From positions 89,051,340 to 89,115,339 of the forward strand of contig CM043971.1 of the NCBI GenBank assembly GCA_014529385.2: a DNA stretch of 64,000 bases, given 5' to 3'. The notes below the pieces were generated by a model. The model was given only the letters and a program-made list of their open reading frames with translations, was not told where the DNA came from and ran no database searches. Shown here piece after piece: positions 1 through 12,021 of this stretch; position 1 is the first letter of the stretch; every line of letters begins with the position of its first letter. The DNA is from Adiantum capillus-veneris. Its lineage: Eukaryota > Streptophyta > Polypodiopsida > Polypodiales > Pteridaceae. The position numbers were made by a program, and so were the translations under genes.

Positions 1-3000
1 GTTCCGTAGGAGGTTCAATGAAACCAAGAGTAACATCTTGATTTTCCACATTGTTGTCCATTTGCAACCATCTAGTGTGTAGAATCCATTTAGAACGCAC
101 ATGAGCATGCTAAACAAGTTATCACGACAAAGATGTACCTGAAAGAGTACCGCTTTTCACTTTCTGTGAAAGTAACTTGCTGACCTAACTCATCAGCCAA
201 GTGTAAGTCCTTGACTTGTTCTCAAATTTCATCATTAAACAACCCCACCCTAGCGAGTGTCAAGGTTGAGAACCTGACTTGTACATGAAGAGACTACCTA
301 GTCGCAACATGCGTTAACTGATAGTAAGTAAACTCGAAGAAGAGCAATAAATGCTTATTAATTGGATTTCTTGGTACTAATGTACGCACTTTGCATATCC
401 TTTAGCCCAAGATTAAACTTTGTAATCTGCCTATCCCCTTGGATACTGACAGTACTGAGGTGTGTTTCCCCCACGGTTTACAGACAGTCTTCCCGGACGA
501 CTGGTAAACGGGGATTTACAATATCGTATAACATTGTCGAGGAATCAACAATGTCCGGAATAACCATCATGGTGAACTTGAAAAATCCACAAACACCCAA
601 ACCGAGCCATGACCTCTATTGGTGATTAGTAGACCCCAGAAGTAATCTTATAGAGATACTGCACATAGAGTGAAATATGCTTCATAAGCAATAACTTGAG
701 GAATATGTATGCCATTCCAAATCAGGCTTTGCTAAACACTAGGACCCATAACACCTAGTGTGCATGCATTTAGCAAAAAACAGATCCGAACGTGTATATC
801 CATGATCCTCCTTGCCATTACTTATGGCGAATGTTATGTGTGTAGCACACAGTAAAGAGGAATGCAAATAGTTCTGAAAAGAAACTAAATACTTGCAGTG
901 GTAATCATTTTCAAGCCTTGCTGAAATGGTTGAATCATACTAGAGGATGAAACATTAACCACTCAGAGCCTTGCTATATGTATAAACACCCATCTGTAAT
1001 GACTTGTTTAGCAATACTTGTAGCTGAACAAGTCATTCTAAGTATCCGACAATTTCTGGCCACTGAAATTGCTCCTGATACGTCGTGTTGAAAATGTTCT
1101 AGAAAACAGATTTGACCAGCACCTAGGGACTTTGTCGTGACACATAATTGAAATAATGGGCGCCAGTGTCAGTCCAGAGACTCATATTCTCCACCTGTGA
1201 AATATGTCTTATGTAAGAATGTTCAAAAAGGAACATCCTGCAAGTACTAGATGTACTTGTGTGTGGAGGTAACTCTAAACACTCTGTGACAAGAGTGAGA
1301 GGGACCCTCATTCATTGATCCACATTGTCTAAACCGAACTCCTTGAGTCCCTAGACCATGTTGTATCCCAGGTGACAACATGTGCCAAAATAGAATCCTA
1401 CAAGTGGATTCATAACAACATAATGTACATTGGACACTACGGCCCAACATACTTGTTTCAACATGCCCTTGGCATGGCCCTGGGGACTGAATTGAAATTT
1501 CAGTTACCCGCATTCAAATGCACAGGAGTACGTCTCCCTCCTGTGGAAAAATCAAGCAACATTGCACTGGGAACCCTGGGTGTTGCCTTCGCAATCCAAA
1601 CCCTTTGGGAAAAATCTACGAAGTCCAACCACTTGGTAAGACCTTTTGTAGAAACTGCTCAACTAGCAGTGGACAGTAACCAACCTAGTTATCTGTGTGC
1701 AGAATGATGAGACTCAACTTGAAAAGTTGAATTTTTCCGCCACCGCGTGATAGATTGTGGAATTCTTTTTTTGAAACTATAATGGGAATAGATCAAACTG
1801 TGATCCTCAATGCCTATGGGGTGATTTAGTAAGCACCCGCTAGGTCGTACCCCCAAAACTATGACACCATAAACACTCGTAGTGCGATAGAGAGAGCAAG
1901 AAATCCACACAAGTTAGATGCCTAGCTCGTATCAATAGCCATGCTGTCTCAACTGTTTGCTACCTCTAGGCTCCATGGTATAGATCAGCTAATGTGAGTT
2001 CAAGAGTATCCAAAACTCAACTTGAGCGTCGCACTAGAAACAGGTAGTGCAAAATGAGACCCTAATCATCCAAAATGACAAGATTCTTGCTCGTCCATTA
2101 ACGTCAATGTATTCAATGTGTATTCCTATGGGCAGATCTGTTCGGTCATAAGAACAAGCACCCAAGGAATGCCAATAGTTGGGTCCTACCCAAAATCTGA
2201 CAATGACTCCTAGTCAGCATGTGTGGTGCATAGCCCTTATGGCAATTAGTGCACTCAAGGAAATGATGAAGACTAATGTAGAGGGCGTCTTGCCCAATTT
2301 CTAGCTGAGAGTTAGAGCACCTTGGCTCATGCTGACTCCCAAACAAAACATGTCTCAAAAACTGCGTAGAAAGTTTTCATTATTCATGGAGAGAAATAAG
2401 AAAGAGAGAGAGAAAATGTTGGGCTGAGGAACTTTCCTTAAGTGACGGGCTTGTATCTGTTGTGCCCAATCTATGTGCTCTGACGTATCTTATGCCTGAC
2501 TTGCAGCTTATCCTATAAGCATGCAACAATCTTCTTGTATAACGCTCTCATCGTAGAGGGGGAAAAAACACACGCCACAGCTTGACCCTCTTACCATGTA
2601 TGGGGTCGTGACTTTACAAAAATGACTTAATATGGCACTTTTCCTGTGAAATAGGTCCTAGATTTAGGTTCCATTTAGTGGTATTGTGTGTTGACAGCAA
2701 CCATAAATTGAAACCATGCAGAACTTAGTTTGTCCGTGACAAAGTGTCTGGTGTGATAGCGGAAGCGTAATCTTTGAAGCGGTGGAATTTATGCCACCTG
2801 GTTAGTCTTGCCTTGCAGACAAATTTTGAAGCCCTTGGCGAGAGTGATGGCCTCATACGTGAGAACCAAAACCATAAGTGCCTTGCACAGTTTAGACTGG
2901 TAGGAATTCTGTGAGCTGATATTCCCATTTGGCTAGTTTTCCAAACTTGTGTGTCACTTCCCGTGATGCCAAGTCATTGGGCAGTACCGTGGCACAAGGG

Positions 3001-4484
3001 AGAAGCCTTGCTTCAAATAAAATTGCCAAAGTACTTTGCTTTGCACAATGACAGTAATTGCCAAATAAAGTGTAAACAGAGAAAACAAGAAAAACTGAAA
3101 CTCGACTAACCTGGTCGTTGTTGCTGCAACCAGTTGTCATGAAATTTGGAAGGAAAAACTCATTCCAAAACGGCTCATAGCCATATCTGCACAGATGTCC
3201 TTGTATGTCCTATACACCCGTCTGGTACATAATGAAATAACCTGCAAACACATTGCCTATCTCTTCCTAATTATGAAGGTCATACCATATGCAAAACGTG
3301 GGGAGTCGCAATGCATATAATTTTGGCTGGCCTTATTGCCAACAAATGCTATTGGCGACAGATGTCATAGCAAAACAAAGTCGACCGTGTCGACCATTCA
3401 CAAAAAATAGACCTTGTCCATTTGTAGATCTGCTGGAAAAAATGGAATTATGTGTGCAAAGTATGTGCATCTTCTACATACTTTAAGTCTTATGAATGAT
3501 ATCCGTGATCAATCGTATACCATAGTGGTCAAACACATGCTCAATAAACAAATATCAAGTGCGTACCTCATTAAGTACACCTGTTGACGAAGCTTGTCGC
3601 CAGAAGAATCAAATGAGTTGCCAGCAAGAAGAAAACCAAGAAATGATTTTATGGATACTGATGTTTGGTTCAATAGACATGGCCGATAGTGGATTCAACT
3701 TCACCATGTCGGATTGCCTGCTGCTTAAAATCAAAGAATAATAGGCCTTGCCAATCATCGATGCCTTATAAGGCACAAGCCATGCTTGAGTTGCCTTCAG
3801 TACGAGAAAATTGTGCATCGAGAAATCCGTGTAGAGGTTATCTCGATAGGAGCCGTGCTCCTTGGTTCAAAGCATGGTAATGACTACCAAAATTGGATGT
3901 AATTTGTTGACTTTGGTCATACTGGATCCGTAGATAATCTCTCAGGACACCATGGCCAAGATCAACATAATATATAGTCTGATAATCCCTTCGTTTTCGT
4001 GTCCGAGGTCTTCACCATCGATTGATGATCTTCTGCATATGTCCTTCTATGCACCATGTAGGCGAGTTGCATATGGCTTGGGCAACACGTCAAAGCTTTG
4101 CCTTGATGACCTGTCAAATTTGTCCTTTAAATTCTTCATACTGAAAACCGACTACATACCCGAGGGTGCTGAGGGCATCAGTGATTGTACTATGCGCCCG
4201 ATGGGGACCCGTGCATGCCCTTTGCATGAGAAGGCATGCTTGACGAAAAACCCTGTGGGTGGCCGCCCTTAGTTGGCGTACCATTTATTAGGGCACTTTT
4301 GAATAAAAACAAACAATAAAAAAAATTTATAGCGTTCTCTGTAGCAATGGCGGCAGCAAAGCTGCGTGAGGAAGAATTGCCATCGCCAGGGCTCTCTGCC
4401 ATGAACCGTGGCTCGGCCGTGTGTCGAAAAGGATGTACCTCCTTCTTGCGACCCTAAAGAGGCAAACTCCGCCCGCTTTTGTCA

Positions 4485-4960
4485 TAGCTTATCCTATAAG
4501 TGTACAACTACACGCCCTCGTAGAGAAAGGCTTAGCATATCCTATAAGCATACAACTTTGTACTTGTACCATGCCCTCATAGAGAGAGGTACCATTAGTC
4601 ACATCTTGGCCCACTGACCTTGTATGTGAGCATGATCGTACCAAGGTAACTTTAAAGACGGCACTTTGCCTGTGAATAACATTAAAAATGTTTGAAGATA
4701 TCAATTACTTACCTTGTCCTTAACAGAGTATTTCGTGTTATAGCGGAAGCGTATACAATGATGGCTATTGTATGGCCATCATACGAGTATGCCATGCATA
4801 CAATGGAAAAAATATAAATCCATTGTGTCAAGGATAGTCTCAACCATGTGAGCAGCCATTGGTATAGGTGCCTTGCATGATTAGATACATCACAATGCAC
4901 CATTGCGTAAACTATGAGCTTATATCCACATCGTTCTAGAGATGAGTATTTGTCGCTTGA
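4485..4960. repeat. Second copy of an internal block of the short-LTR element
   Basis: This block resembles 2505-2960 and also 36980-37400. Shared words in order include agcttatcctataag, ccctcatagagagaggt, ccttgtcctt.acagagta and gtgttatagcggaag. The two blocks in copy 1 lie about 1.98 kb apart in the same orientation. The sequence just left (4190-4440) resembles the post-PBS part of copy 2 near 38700-38860, so one element may be joined head to tail with another. Confidence 0.5.
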
Positions 4961-6771
4961 AATTGTCTTGTAGCCATATATACTTAGAAATTGAGAGCTA
5001 CCCTACATACCATTGTGGCTTGGGTCATACCCACCTCCAAGAAAATCATATATACATTGTGCCAAGTTTTGGAAGTCCGCATGCTACTAGCATATTCCAG
5101 ACTTTGGAACTTCCATGCAAGATGTTCTGAGAGAAGCCTTGCTTCGCATAAGTTCATCAGATTAAAAAGCGTATCCTGAGTGCGCGTAGCGAACAGGTGT
5201 TCATGTTGACATACGTATGTCAAAGTAGAAAGGAGTTAAATTTGTCAAAATTTCATAGAGAATCGGTCTTGCCAAATCGTACAACTATGAGAAATGATGA
5301 TGTATCCAATGTGTGGATCCATGCTCGTGAAAAGTTTGCTTTCCCTTCAAAGAAAGAATGGCCAACAACATCTTGTTCCAGCCTTTGGAGTAAAACTAGC
5401 AAAAGGCCTTGCCTTTGTAGCAAAATTTTTCCTTCTTGGCAGAAGCTACACTTTGTATCAACATTGCTTGACAAAATCAAGCCTTGCTTAAGGGTTGTCT
5501 TCAGACCACTCTGTGATGTTTGTGAAAATGCATAAACAACAAAAAATATTGCTATGGCAGCACACATGCATGTTGCATATCATGACCTTTGATCATAGTC
5601 TTTTTTTTTATACCTGTCAACAAAATCGAAAGTTACTGTGTACTGGATTACTTGCATTGACTTGCCTCTCCAAGCATTGGCTTGTGTCTGATCTTGAGTT
5701 CGATAAATCCTTGCTTTTCCACCACCATGCCCCGCATGGAGTCTGCAAAAATCCCGTACTTGTCGTCGACCGTACATCAAAATATTTTCGTGAAATATTT
5801 GCTTGCTTCAAGTATCGCCCTCCTTGAGAGTTCCACTACACATAGTGGTGCTTTTGAAATGCAACACGCTTTCCAAATATTCATCTATTGCTTTTGATAA
5901 GCCTCGAAAAGAGTGTTGCCTTGCATGTTGTCGTACAAGCCTTGAATGCTATGTGTTTCATATCTTTCAGGGCTTTAAATAATCCTCACGGTCCTTGCTT
6001 ACTATGAGGGCTCATAATCTACTTGTATCAATTCGCCACGGCGATTGCATGGTCAAGATATTTGAGCTTCCATGAACCTCAAACCAAGCATTGACATTGT
6101 CTTTTCCTAGCAACCTTGCTCAGAACCTTGCCCGATGTCAGTAAGCACAAGCACCGTTTTTGAACAAACAAGCACGATAGTGTGCTTACCGAAACTGATG
6201 TACTCGAAGTTTGAACCGTTTTCAAGAATTCAAGCTTCCAAAACTTTGCAATCAGTTTCTTGCTACATGGCCGATGCATGTTAACTAATTAAAGGATGAT
6301 ACATGCAAGCTACCCAACGCATGTCCGCTTTCATTGATTCTTCACTTGAGGCCAAAACCCCACACCCTGGCATGCATGGAAAATCCGCCATGGGGCTTGG
6401 CCCTTAGTAAGGAAGGATGCCCAAAGTAGGGTGCCCGTGTGTTAATAACATGTGAAAAGAAGCTCCTTGCCTCATCCATGGTGGCAGCAGGTGACTGCGC
6501 AAGGGGAAAACGCTAGAGCACGCGCTGATGGTTGCTCGAACTCAACCATTGCAGAAACGTAAATCGATCCTTGGGCCGACGCGAATCCACCAAGAGCACT
6601 TGCAGGTGAAATGGTGCAGGTCTTGCCCGTGCCTCCCTTGTGTGTAAGAGCCAGTTCTCGCACTAGTCTTGGCCCTCCAAAATCCCGCCATAGCCTCGTT
6701 TGAGGAAGAGAGAGGAGAGACCATGCATGTCTCATGCAAAAAAAACTCCACGACCTTCCCTTGTCCACTGA

Positions 6772-6783
6772 GCTCTGATACCA
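6772..6783 (-). promoter_or_regulatory. Primer-binding site (initiator Met-tRNA)
   Basis: Minus strand TGGTATCAGAGC lies one base inside the LTR end. This is complementary to the 3' end of plant initiator Met-tRNA, the commonest primer of plant LTR elements. It fixes the orientation of the element. Confidence 0.85.
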
Positions 6784-6784
6784 A

Positions 6785-6914
6785 TGTGAGACCGTGGGAC
6801 TGCCTTAGCCTCGATCCTCCGCCCAACCTCCCTTTATAGGCTTTCCCCTAGGATCCCGTTTCCATTAGCAACCGCCGCCGGTCCTTGACCTCCAGGGTGG
6901 CCCTTGGCCTGACA
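6785..6914 (-). repeat. 5' LTR of short-LTR element, copy 1
   Basis: On the minus strand the LTR starts TGTCAGGCCAAGGG and ends GGTCTCACA, so it has the usual TG...CA ends. It carries a TATAAA box about 55 bp before its end. It is roughly 88% identical by eye to the LTR at 47966-48097 and more distantly related to 39370-39521, mainly in the last 60 bp. At 130 bp it is unusually short for an element with an interior of several kilobases. Confidence 0.8.
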
Positions 6915-7203
6915 AGAGATGGGTCGAGGGTGAGAGGTTGAGGGAGAGAAGGTAACTCCAGCATTATGGCAAGAGATCTTCCACTTCTGAGAAGTTCTAT
7001 GTGTGTCTGTTGAAAGTGAGGGAAGAGTGGCCTTTATATAGGCTCTCAAGAGCCAAAAGCACAAGCTAAGAATAATGAAAAGCAGTGAAATAAGTTCGCA
7101 TGCGTTCGTGAGTTTTTTCCGAACACGCACCCCGATGCACGAGTTTGAGTCTCTAATTTTAGGAGAGGCTTGGCTTCCAAGAAGAAGCTCTAAACTTAAC
7201 TTA

Positions 7204-7322
7204 CTCCTCTTTCTTCTCTAAAAATACTCCTTCTACTCCCTCTCTTCTACAAATACTCCTTCTACTCCCTCTCTTCTAAAAGTACTCCTCCTTTCCTAAA
7301 AATACTTCTTCTACTCCTTCTT
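7204..7322. repeat. 29-bp pyrimidine-rich tandem repeat
   Basis: About four units of a 29-bp repeat built on aaatactccttctactccc and tctcttcta follow one another, the later units degenerate. It lies just outside the short-LTR element. The rest of 6915-7600 shows no gene. Confidence 0.6.
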
Positions 7323-7599
7323 TCTTTAGGGTCAACTCTTATTCTTAGAAATAGACTTGAGGCTTAAGTTTCCCATATCACTCTATTGTTTTCAAGTGAA
7401 TAAAGGCCATAATTAATAGTTCTAGAGTTCGTTTCGATCCGATTGTTTTGTTTGAACGTTTTATGACTAAACAAAATGCAAACCTTAAATTTTTGCCAAG
7501 TAAATGAAAAACTTTTATTGAAAAATGTTGGGTGCATTAAATTATTACTACAACTCCAATACAACTACCTCAATTGGACATACTATAGAGCCTCCAGAA

Positions 7600-10100
7600 G
7601 AAATTCCTTCATGGGAGAATGGTTGTTCAACATGTATTTCACTCCTCTCATTGTGTATGAAACCTCCTAGACTGATGTAAATACCATCACAAACGGATGT
7701 GTAGCCACAATGATGTCTGGATGGAACACCATCATGAACGCCATGGGACAAATTATCGAAGCTCAACAAACGGCTCCTAGTTTGGCAATAATTGCCCTAC
7801 AAGAGACAAAACGTCAAGAACCCCAAATTGAGTTGGAAAAGGCAAAGAGGGAAATGAAGCAACTCAAGAACAATATGTAAGAACTTTCCATCGAGTGTAA
7901 CAAAGATGCAAGGATACTGGCTTCACAACAAAAAGAAAATGAAGCACTCATGAATGCCAACATATGACTGAAGTAAGAGAACCAGGTAATAATACAGGCA
8001 AAAGAGGAGCTCCAGGGGAGGCTCAATGAAAAGAAAACAGATTTGAAGTCACTAATTTTTCCAACCATAACACTCTGAAGCAGGCTATAATAGAGAAATA
8101 TATATATCAATCCCTAGTAGATATAGTTGATTTGATGGCAATCCCACCCTGAATATGGAGGATTTACAAAATTTAGTGGAATCAATGAGATTTGATCTTG
8201 AAGATAAATCTAAGCAATACACAGAAGCCGTGGTAAATCAAGTATTAGTTGGAACTAAGATGTTGATGTGAATGAGAAAGAGGATGGCAATGACCAGTAG
8301 TAGCAAGGGGATAGAACTAGGGAAGATCATGACAGTGATCATGGTGATAATCAAACTCCTCCAGGTTCAGTGACTGGTAGAAACCGGGCAAACACAGGCA
8401 CTAGGTTAGCTAGTAAGGACAATCAACCTGGTAGATAGACTCAACAATAGGATCATACCCACTCTGATCAAGATCAGCAGACAGCAGGAAAAACATCAGA
8501 CTCAATCTAAAAAACAAAGACATATTGGTTCCATAGAGCTGGCTACATAGCAAGAACTTGTTTTATACATGTTGGTGAATCAGCTTCAAGACAAGGGTAA
8601 AGGAACTTGAGTCAATTCCAGTTCAGATTCAGACTCAGACCCAATCACTCTACATAAGAAGCTGAGGAGGCAAAAGGCTCTTCAAATTTAGGAATTTCTC
8701 CATGATGAAACAATATATACTGATTTAGAGATCTAGATGTTGTTTGTGGGAGCTCCTCAAATGATTCAAGATTGGAAGTCAATAAAATATCATGATTGGC
8801 AGGTCTGCTAGTTACCACCTCACCCAAACTGTGTCCAGGTTTTGGACAAGGTGCATGAATGGTTCCTTACAATTGAAGATGTCATGGTAAATCCCCACAT
8901 AAAGGACCCATCCATAGTTTATTTGAAGAGTCTTGGACTACAACTGGAGATGCTCTTTGGCGATAAGCCAACTTATAAATGCATGAAAGATATCAAATTT
9001 CATTCTAAGGAAATGATGGTCAAGCTATAGATTGCAAGGGAGTTCTCAATGATAAAGTCAAGTTCCGTCCCGAATGAAAAGCCACTAGTAGCAGAGGGTC
9101 ACAAACTAAAATGACCCTCAAAGAGTAGGAAAAGAATCTAAACAGCCTCTATTATCTAGTTCGCATCTCCAGAAAGATGATGCAAAAGGAGAATCAGATC
9201 ATGATGGACTTCATCAAATTTGTTCCAGATTCTCCAGCGCTCATGTATGCCTTAACTGCTAAAGAGGCTGAGCTCCCTAGATTTTTTCTAGCATTATATC
9301 CCAAGTATATCGAACCAGTTGATTTGCAACGGTTGATCTACAAACGTATTAAGAGAGTGGAGGAACTAAGAGACGGGTATGAAAGAGCCACGACTGAATG
9401 GACAACATGGAATCAGGTTTTGGACAAAGCTCTGAGAAAGACGAAGCAGATTATCTATATTGCACACTCTACAGAACTTCAAGTTGAGAATGGAGCAGTG
9501 GCACATTTAGCTTTGCTAGGTCATAAAGATCACTAATCAACTTCTCCAACTCACAATTGAGGCTGCTAAGATCCTAGAAAGGAGTTGGCAAATAGGAAAA
9601 CTTCTAACCCACAGTTCATGGAGATAGATGAAATTCTCTTTGAAGCCAGAATCAGCCACTTCTTGAATGTTGGATCCATACAACCTTGCATTGTCACAAG
9701 CTGGCCAGAGCCAAACTCACTAGAGGAAAAAGAACCCTATATGACCCTTATACAAAAACATGGAATGCCCTGACACCCTATGAGTTTGAAATGAAAAGGG
9801 CGTGCAAGAACCAACTCCAATAGGAGGCTCTCTACCGTCTGATCCAAAAAGAAAATCAAGTAGGTTCCAGTGCGCCACCAAGAGTACTTTATGGGCCTCC
9901 AAAGAAGAAGGCTCCCAACAAAAGGAAGAAAGTTTGGTGGACTGATACTCCTCAGCTCATCAAAGGGCTTTGCTGAAATTTTGGAAACACTCCAAAAGTC
10001 AAAGAAAGGGGGGAAGGAAATGTGAATGGTGGGAACAACCTCCAAATGAAGATTCAAATGGGAAGCTGAACTGGCTTGACAAGTAATTACCAAGGACAAT
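7600..10100 (+). pseudogene. Decayed coding region of unknown family, probably mobile-element derived
   Basis: Several plus-strand frames in series have protein-like composition but are broken by stops and frameshifts. One at about 7710-7880 is rich in Glu/Lys/Gln and looks coiled-coil. One at 8842-9030 contains KVHEWFLTIEDVMVNP. The longest, 9177-9536 (119 aa), contains ALYPKYIEPVDLQRLIYKR and ends near a His-rich segment. A further piece lies at 9585-9773. Charged helical text followed by Ser/Asp-rich text recalls retroelement gag-like proteins, but I find no zinc knuckle, protease or RT motif and do not recognise the family. A host pseudogene is an alternative. Confidence 0.35.
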
Positions 10101-10104
10101 TACT

Positions 10105-10800
10105 GTGATAATTGGTACATCACACAGTCAGTTAGAGACTCAGTTCGAGGGCTATAAAGAGGGCTTATTACTTAGTTTTATGGATCTATCTTTGATCACT
10201 AGGACTTATCACTGCTTTGTATCTTGGAGCTCTTTATGCACTTGTATCTTTGTAACTCTAATCAAGCTCAGAGCAAAATTGTCTCACATTGTTGTACTTG
10301 CTTACACTAATCTGAATATATTAGTTTTAGTGTTCAATCTCAATTTCTAATTCAGTCTATATTTCAATTCATGTCTTTGCATTTCATTCCAGTCTTGTCT
10401 GATACGAAGTCATAACTTCATTTGAACTAACTCTAACTAACCAATCTGGAATAGCTATCATAAGTGTTCAACTCATTCCAACCAGCAAGTCTCTAATCTC
10501 TATTTTGACCAAGATGGTATTAAGTATGGAATGACCATCCAAATTGTCAAGAATATATTTGATTTAGCTTTCAAAACTAGTTTGAAAAGCAAGTTTTAAG
10601 AAAAGAATGTCTCATCAAACTTAGGAAAAATGCATCAAAGAAAGTTCCTCTCACTTATCTTGGAATTTATATAGGAGCAAGGGACTAGGAAATCAGCAGT
10701 TACACCCATGGAGGTAGATTATATTTGTTGTGATTAGTTGAGCATGTGATTGATCATGAGTGTATAGGCCTCTAGTTGGGTGTATGGCCTTGGCACTATA
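10105..10800. other. Intergenic, no gene seen
   Basis: AT-rich sequence after the decayed ORF region. No RNA gene, coding signature or clear repeat is visible. Confidence 0.5.
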
Positions 10801-11012
10801 AGTAACACCCATCTTGAATGCCGGGTGGAGTAATGGGATCGATGTCCGGGTTGAGGGGCGGGAACTCGAGGCGCACTAAACACGGCCGCACAAAAAGCGA
10901 GGCACAGTAAACCTAGTCAGTGGAAAAAACGAGGCACACAACTGGGATATGAACCGGTGACATTGCAGTCTGGGTTGAGGGTCACATAGGCTAACCACCT
11001 CACCCACGCGCG
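10801..11012 (-). mobile_element. tRNA-derived SINE-like element
   Basis: Read on the minus strand, the unit begins with a pol III type head: an A-box-like GTGGTTAGCCTATGTGACC (about 10980-10999) and a B-box GGTTCATATCC (about 10945-10956), about 35 bases apart. A body follows with two GTGCCTCG/TTTTT words. It ends near ATGGGTGTTACTTA. The head and length of about 210 bp fit plant SINEs. No target duplication was found by eye. Confidence 0.5.
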
Positions 11013-11151
11013 CATCATGTATGCCTAGTCATTTTTATGACCTTATATTGTGAGGTGACATGCATTCCCCAGGTTGTCTAGGTTTAGTTTTTGATTTAAT
11101 TGTTGCGGCTGCGATCTCCTCGACTATTGTGCGTGAGCTTCTCCGCCTTTG

Positions 11152-11190
11152 ATCCCATTGCTTCCCCCTCTTAAATATGGGTGTTACTTA
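11152..11190 (+). repeat. Inverted partial copy of the SINE-like 3' end
   Basis: Bases gatcccattgcttcc followed by atgggtgttactta repeat the 3' end of the unit at 10801-11012 in the opposite orientation. The two lie tail to tail about 340 bp apart. Confidence 0.45.
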
Positions 11191-11598
11191 GTGCTCAGGG
11201 GTGTATGGGTGCCACGTGATGTGGTGTATTTTGAGCTACCTCATGCCTAGTATATGTATAATTTTGGAAGAGATCACCCCTAAATAAGGACCTAGGGAGA
11301 GTGCATGGCCTTTGTATATGGTTGGCTAGCACACACCATGATGAGCGGCTATTAAGAATCATCTTAAGTTTTTTTAATACTTAAAAGAGAATTGCAATAC
11401 TGTTTGATTAAGAGATTTTTAACATTGTGAGGAAATGAAGTAGAAGAATCATTATTTTGACCATCACAACAATCTGGGGCTCCCTCTTTCATCTCTGTTT
11501 GACTATACCCACCAATACCCATTTTAGGGTTTAACTCAAGGGGGTATCCCCTATGGGAAAAAGGGGTTGCCGCTTGGTTTTGGGGGTAGCAGAGCCTC

Positions 11599-12021
11599 GT
11601 CACTATATGGCACGGGCTCTCTCAGCAAGGGGGATCTAGGGCCCAAATTAGGTGGTGCGAGTGGCTTTGATCTACGCCCGTCCGATCGCCTAGGTGAACT
11701 AAGAGTGACCTAGGGTTTGGGCTAGGGAGTGAACTAAGGTAGTGTACACCCGTCGTGCCCACATAAACACCTATGTGCCATTGCATGGTGGTAAGGCTTT
11801 CACGTGGAACCATGAGGTTACGGGTTCAACCGCACATGATGCAAGGGGGCGTTGAACTAGGGGGTGAACTGGGGAGCGAACCAAGGCCGCCATTTTTGGC
11901 CCCTAGTTCATCCTTTCACTCCTAGTTCACCCCAACAATCGGACGAAGCCCCATGGCGCATGGCGCCGCCTAGTTTGGGCTTTGGGTCCCTCCTAAAAGG
12001 GACCCTGTGTCATATAGTGAC
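11599..12021. mobile_element. MITE-like element with long terminal inverted repeats
   Basis: The left end GTCACTATATGGCACGGG is inverted at the right end as CCCTGTGTCATATAGTGAC. The inverted similarity runs inward for about 120 bp, including cccaaattaggtggtgc on the left against the reverse of gcgccgcctagtttggg on the right, and gtgaactaagagtga against its reverse. Arms look about 75% identical. The outer bases contain CACTA, but a matching 3-bp target duplication is not evident, so assignment to CACTA rather than Mutator-like or another superfamily stays open. There is no transposase frame, so it would be non-autonomous. Confidence 0.6.
11784..11834 (+). promoter_or_regulatory. tRNA-like A/B box inside the MITE
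   Basis: ATGGTGGTAAGGCTTTC resembles a pol III A box, and GGTTACGGGTTCAACC contains a near-perfect B box, about 30 bases apart. The sequence sits in the loop between the inverted arms. It may be a SINE head inserted into the MITE or part of the MITE itself. Confidence 0.45.

Larger units (their letters stand above)
1..6914 (-). mobile_element. Short-LTR retrotransposon, copy 1 (3' end outside window)
   Basis: The element is read on the minus strand from a 130-bp 5' LTR (6785-6914) and a Met-tRNA primer site (6772-6783) towards position 1. Comparison with the plus-strand relative at about 44866-48097 puts its 3' LTR a little beyond the left edge. Bases 1-2560 align in reverse with 45374-47880. 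Bases about 1000-3500 align directly with 35400-37900. I find no convincing gag or pol frame in any of the three copies; the open frames are short and not shared. This suggests a non-autonomous element, or a very old one whose coding frame cannot be read. The interior also holds a second version of the 2.47-2.96 kb block at 4.49-4.96 kb, so this copy may be two elements in tandem or one with an internal duplication. Confidence 0.65.

Noticed and set aside
1372-1707. 111-aa plus-strand ORF in copy 1
   Set aside because: It is antisense to the element and its frame is not kept in the homologous stretches of copies 2 and 3.
11816-11831. Functional tRNA gene
   Set aside because: A/B boxes are present but no cloverleaf with matching acceptor arms can be drawn; a SINE or TIR-element head explains it better. 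The same applies to 10945-10999 and 31985-32045.
11601-12020. Assignment of the TIR element to the CACTA superfamily
   Set aside because: Ends contain CACTA/TAGTG, but the flanking triplets do not match and subterminal repeats typical of CACTA elements were not seen.
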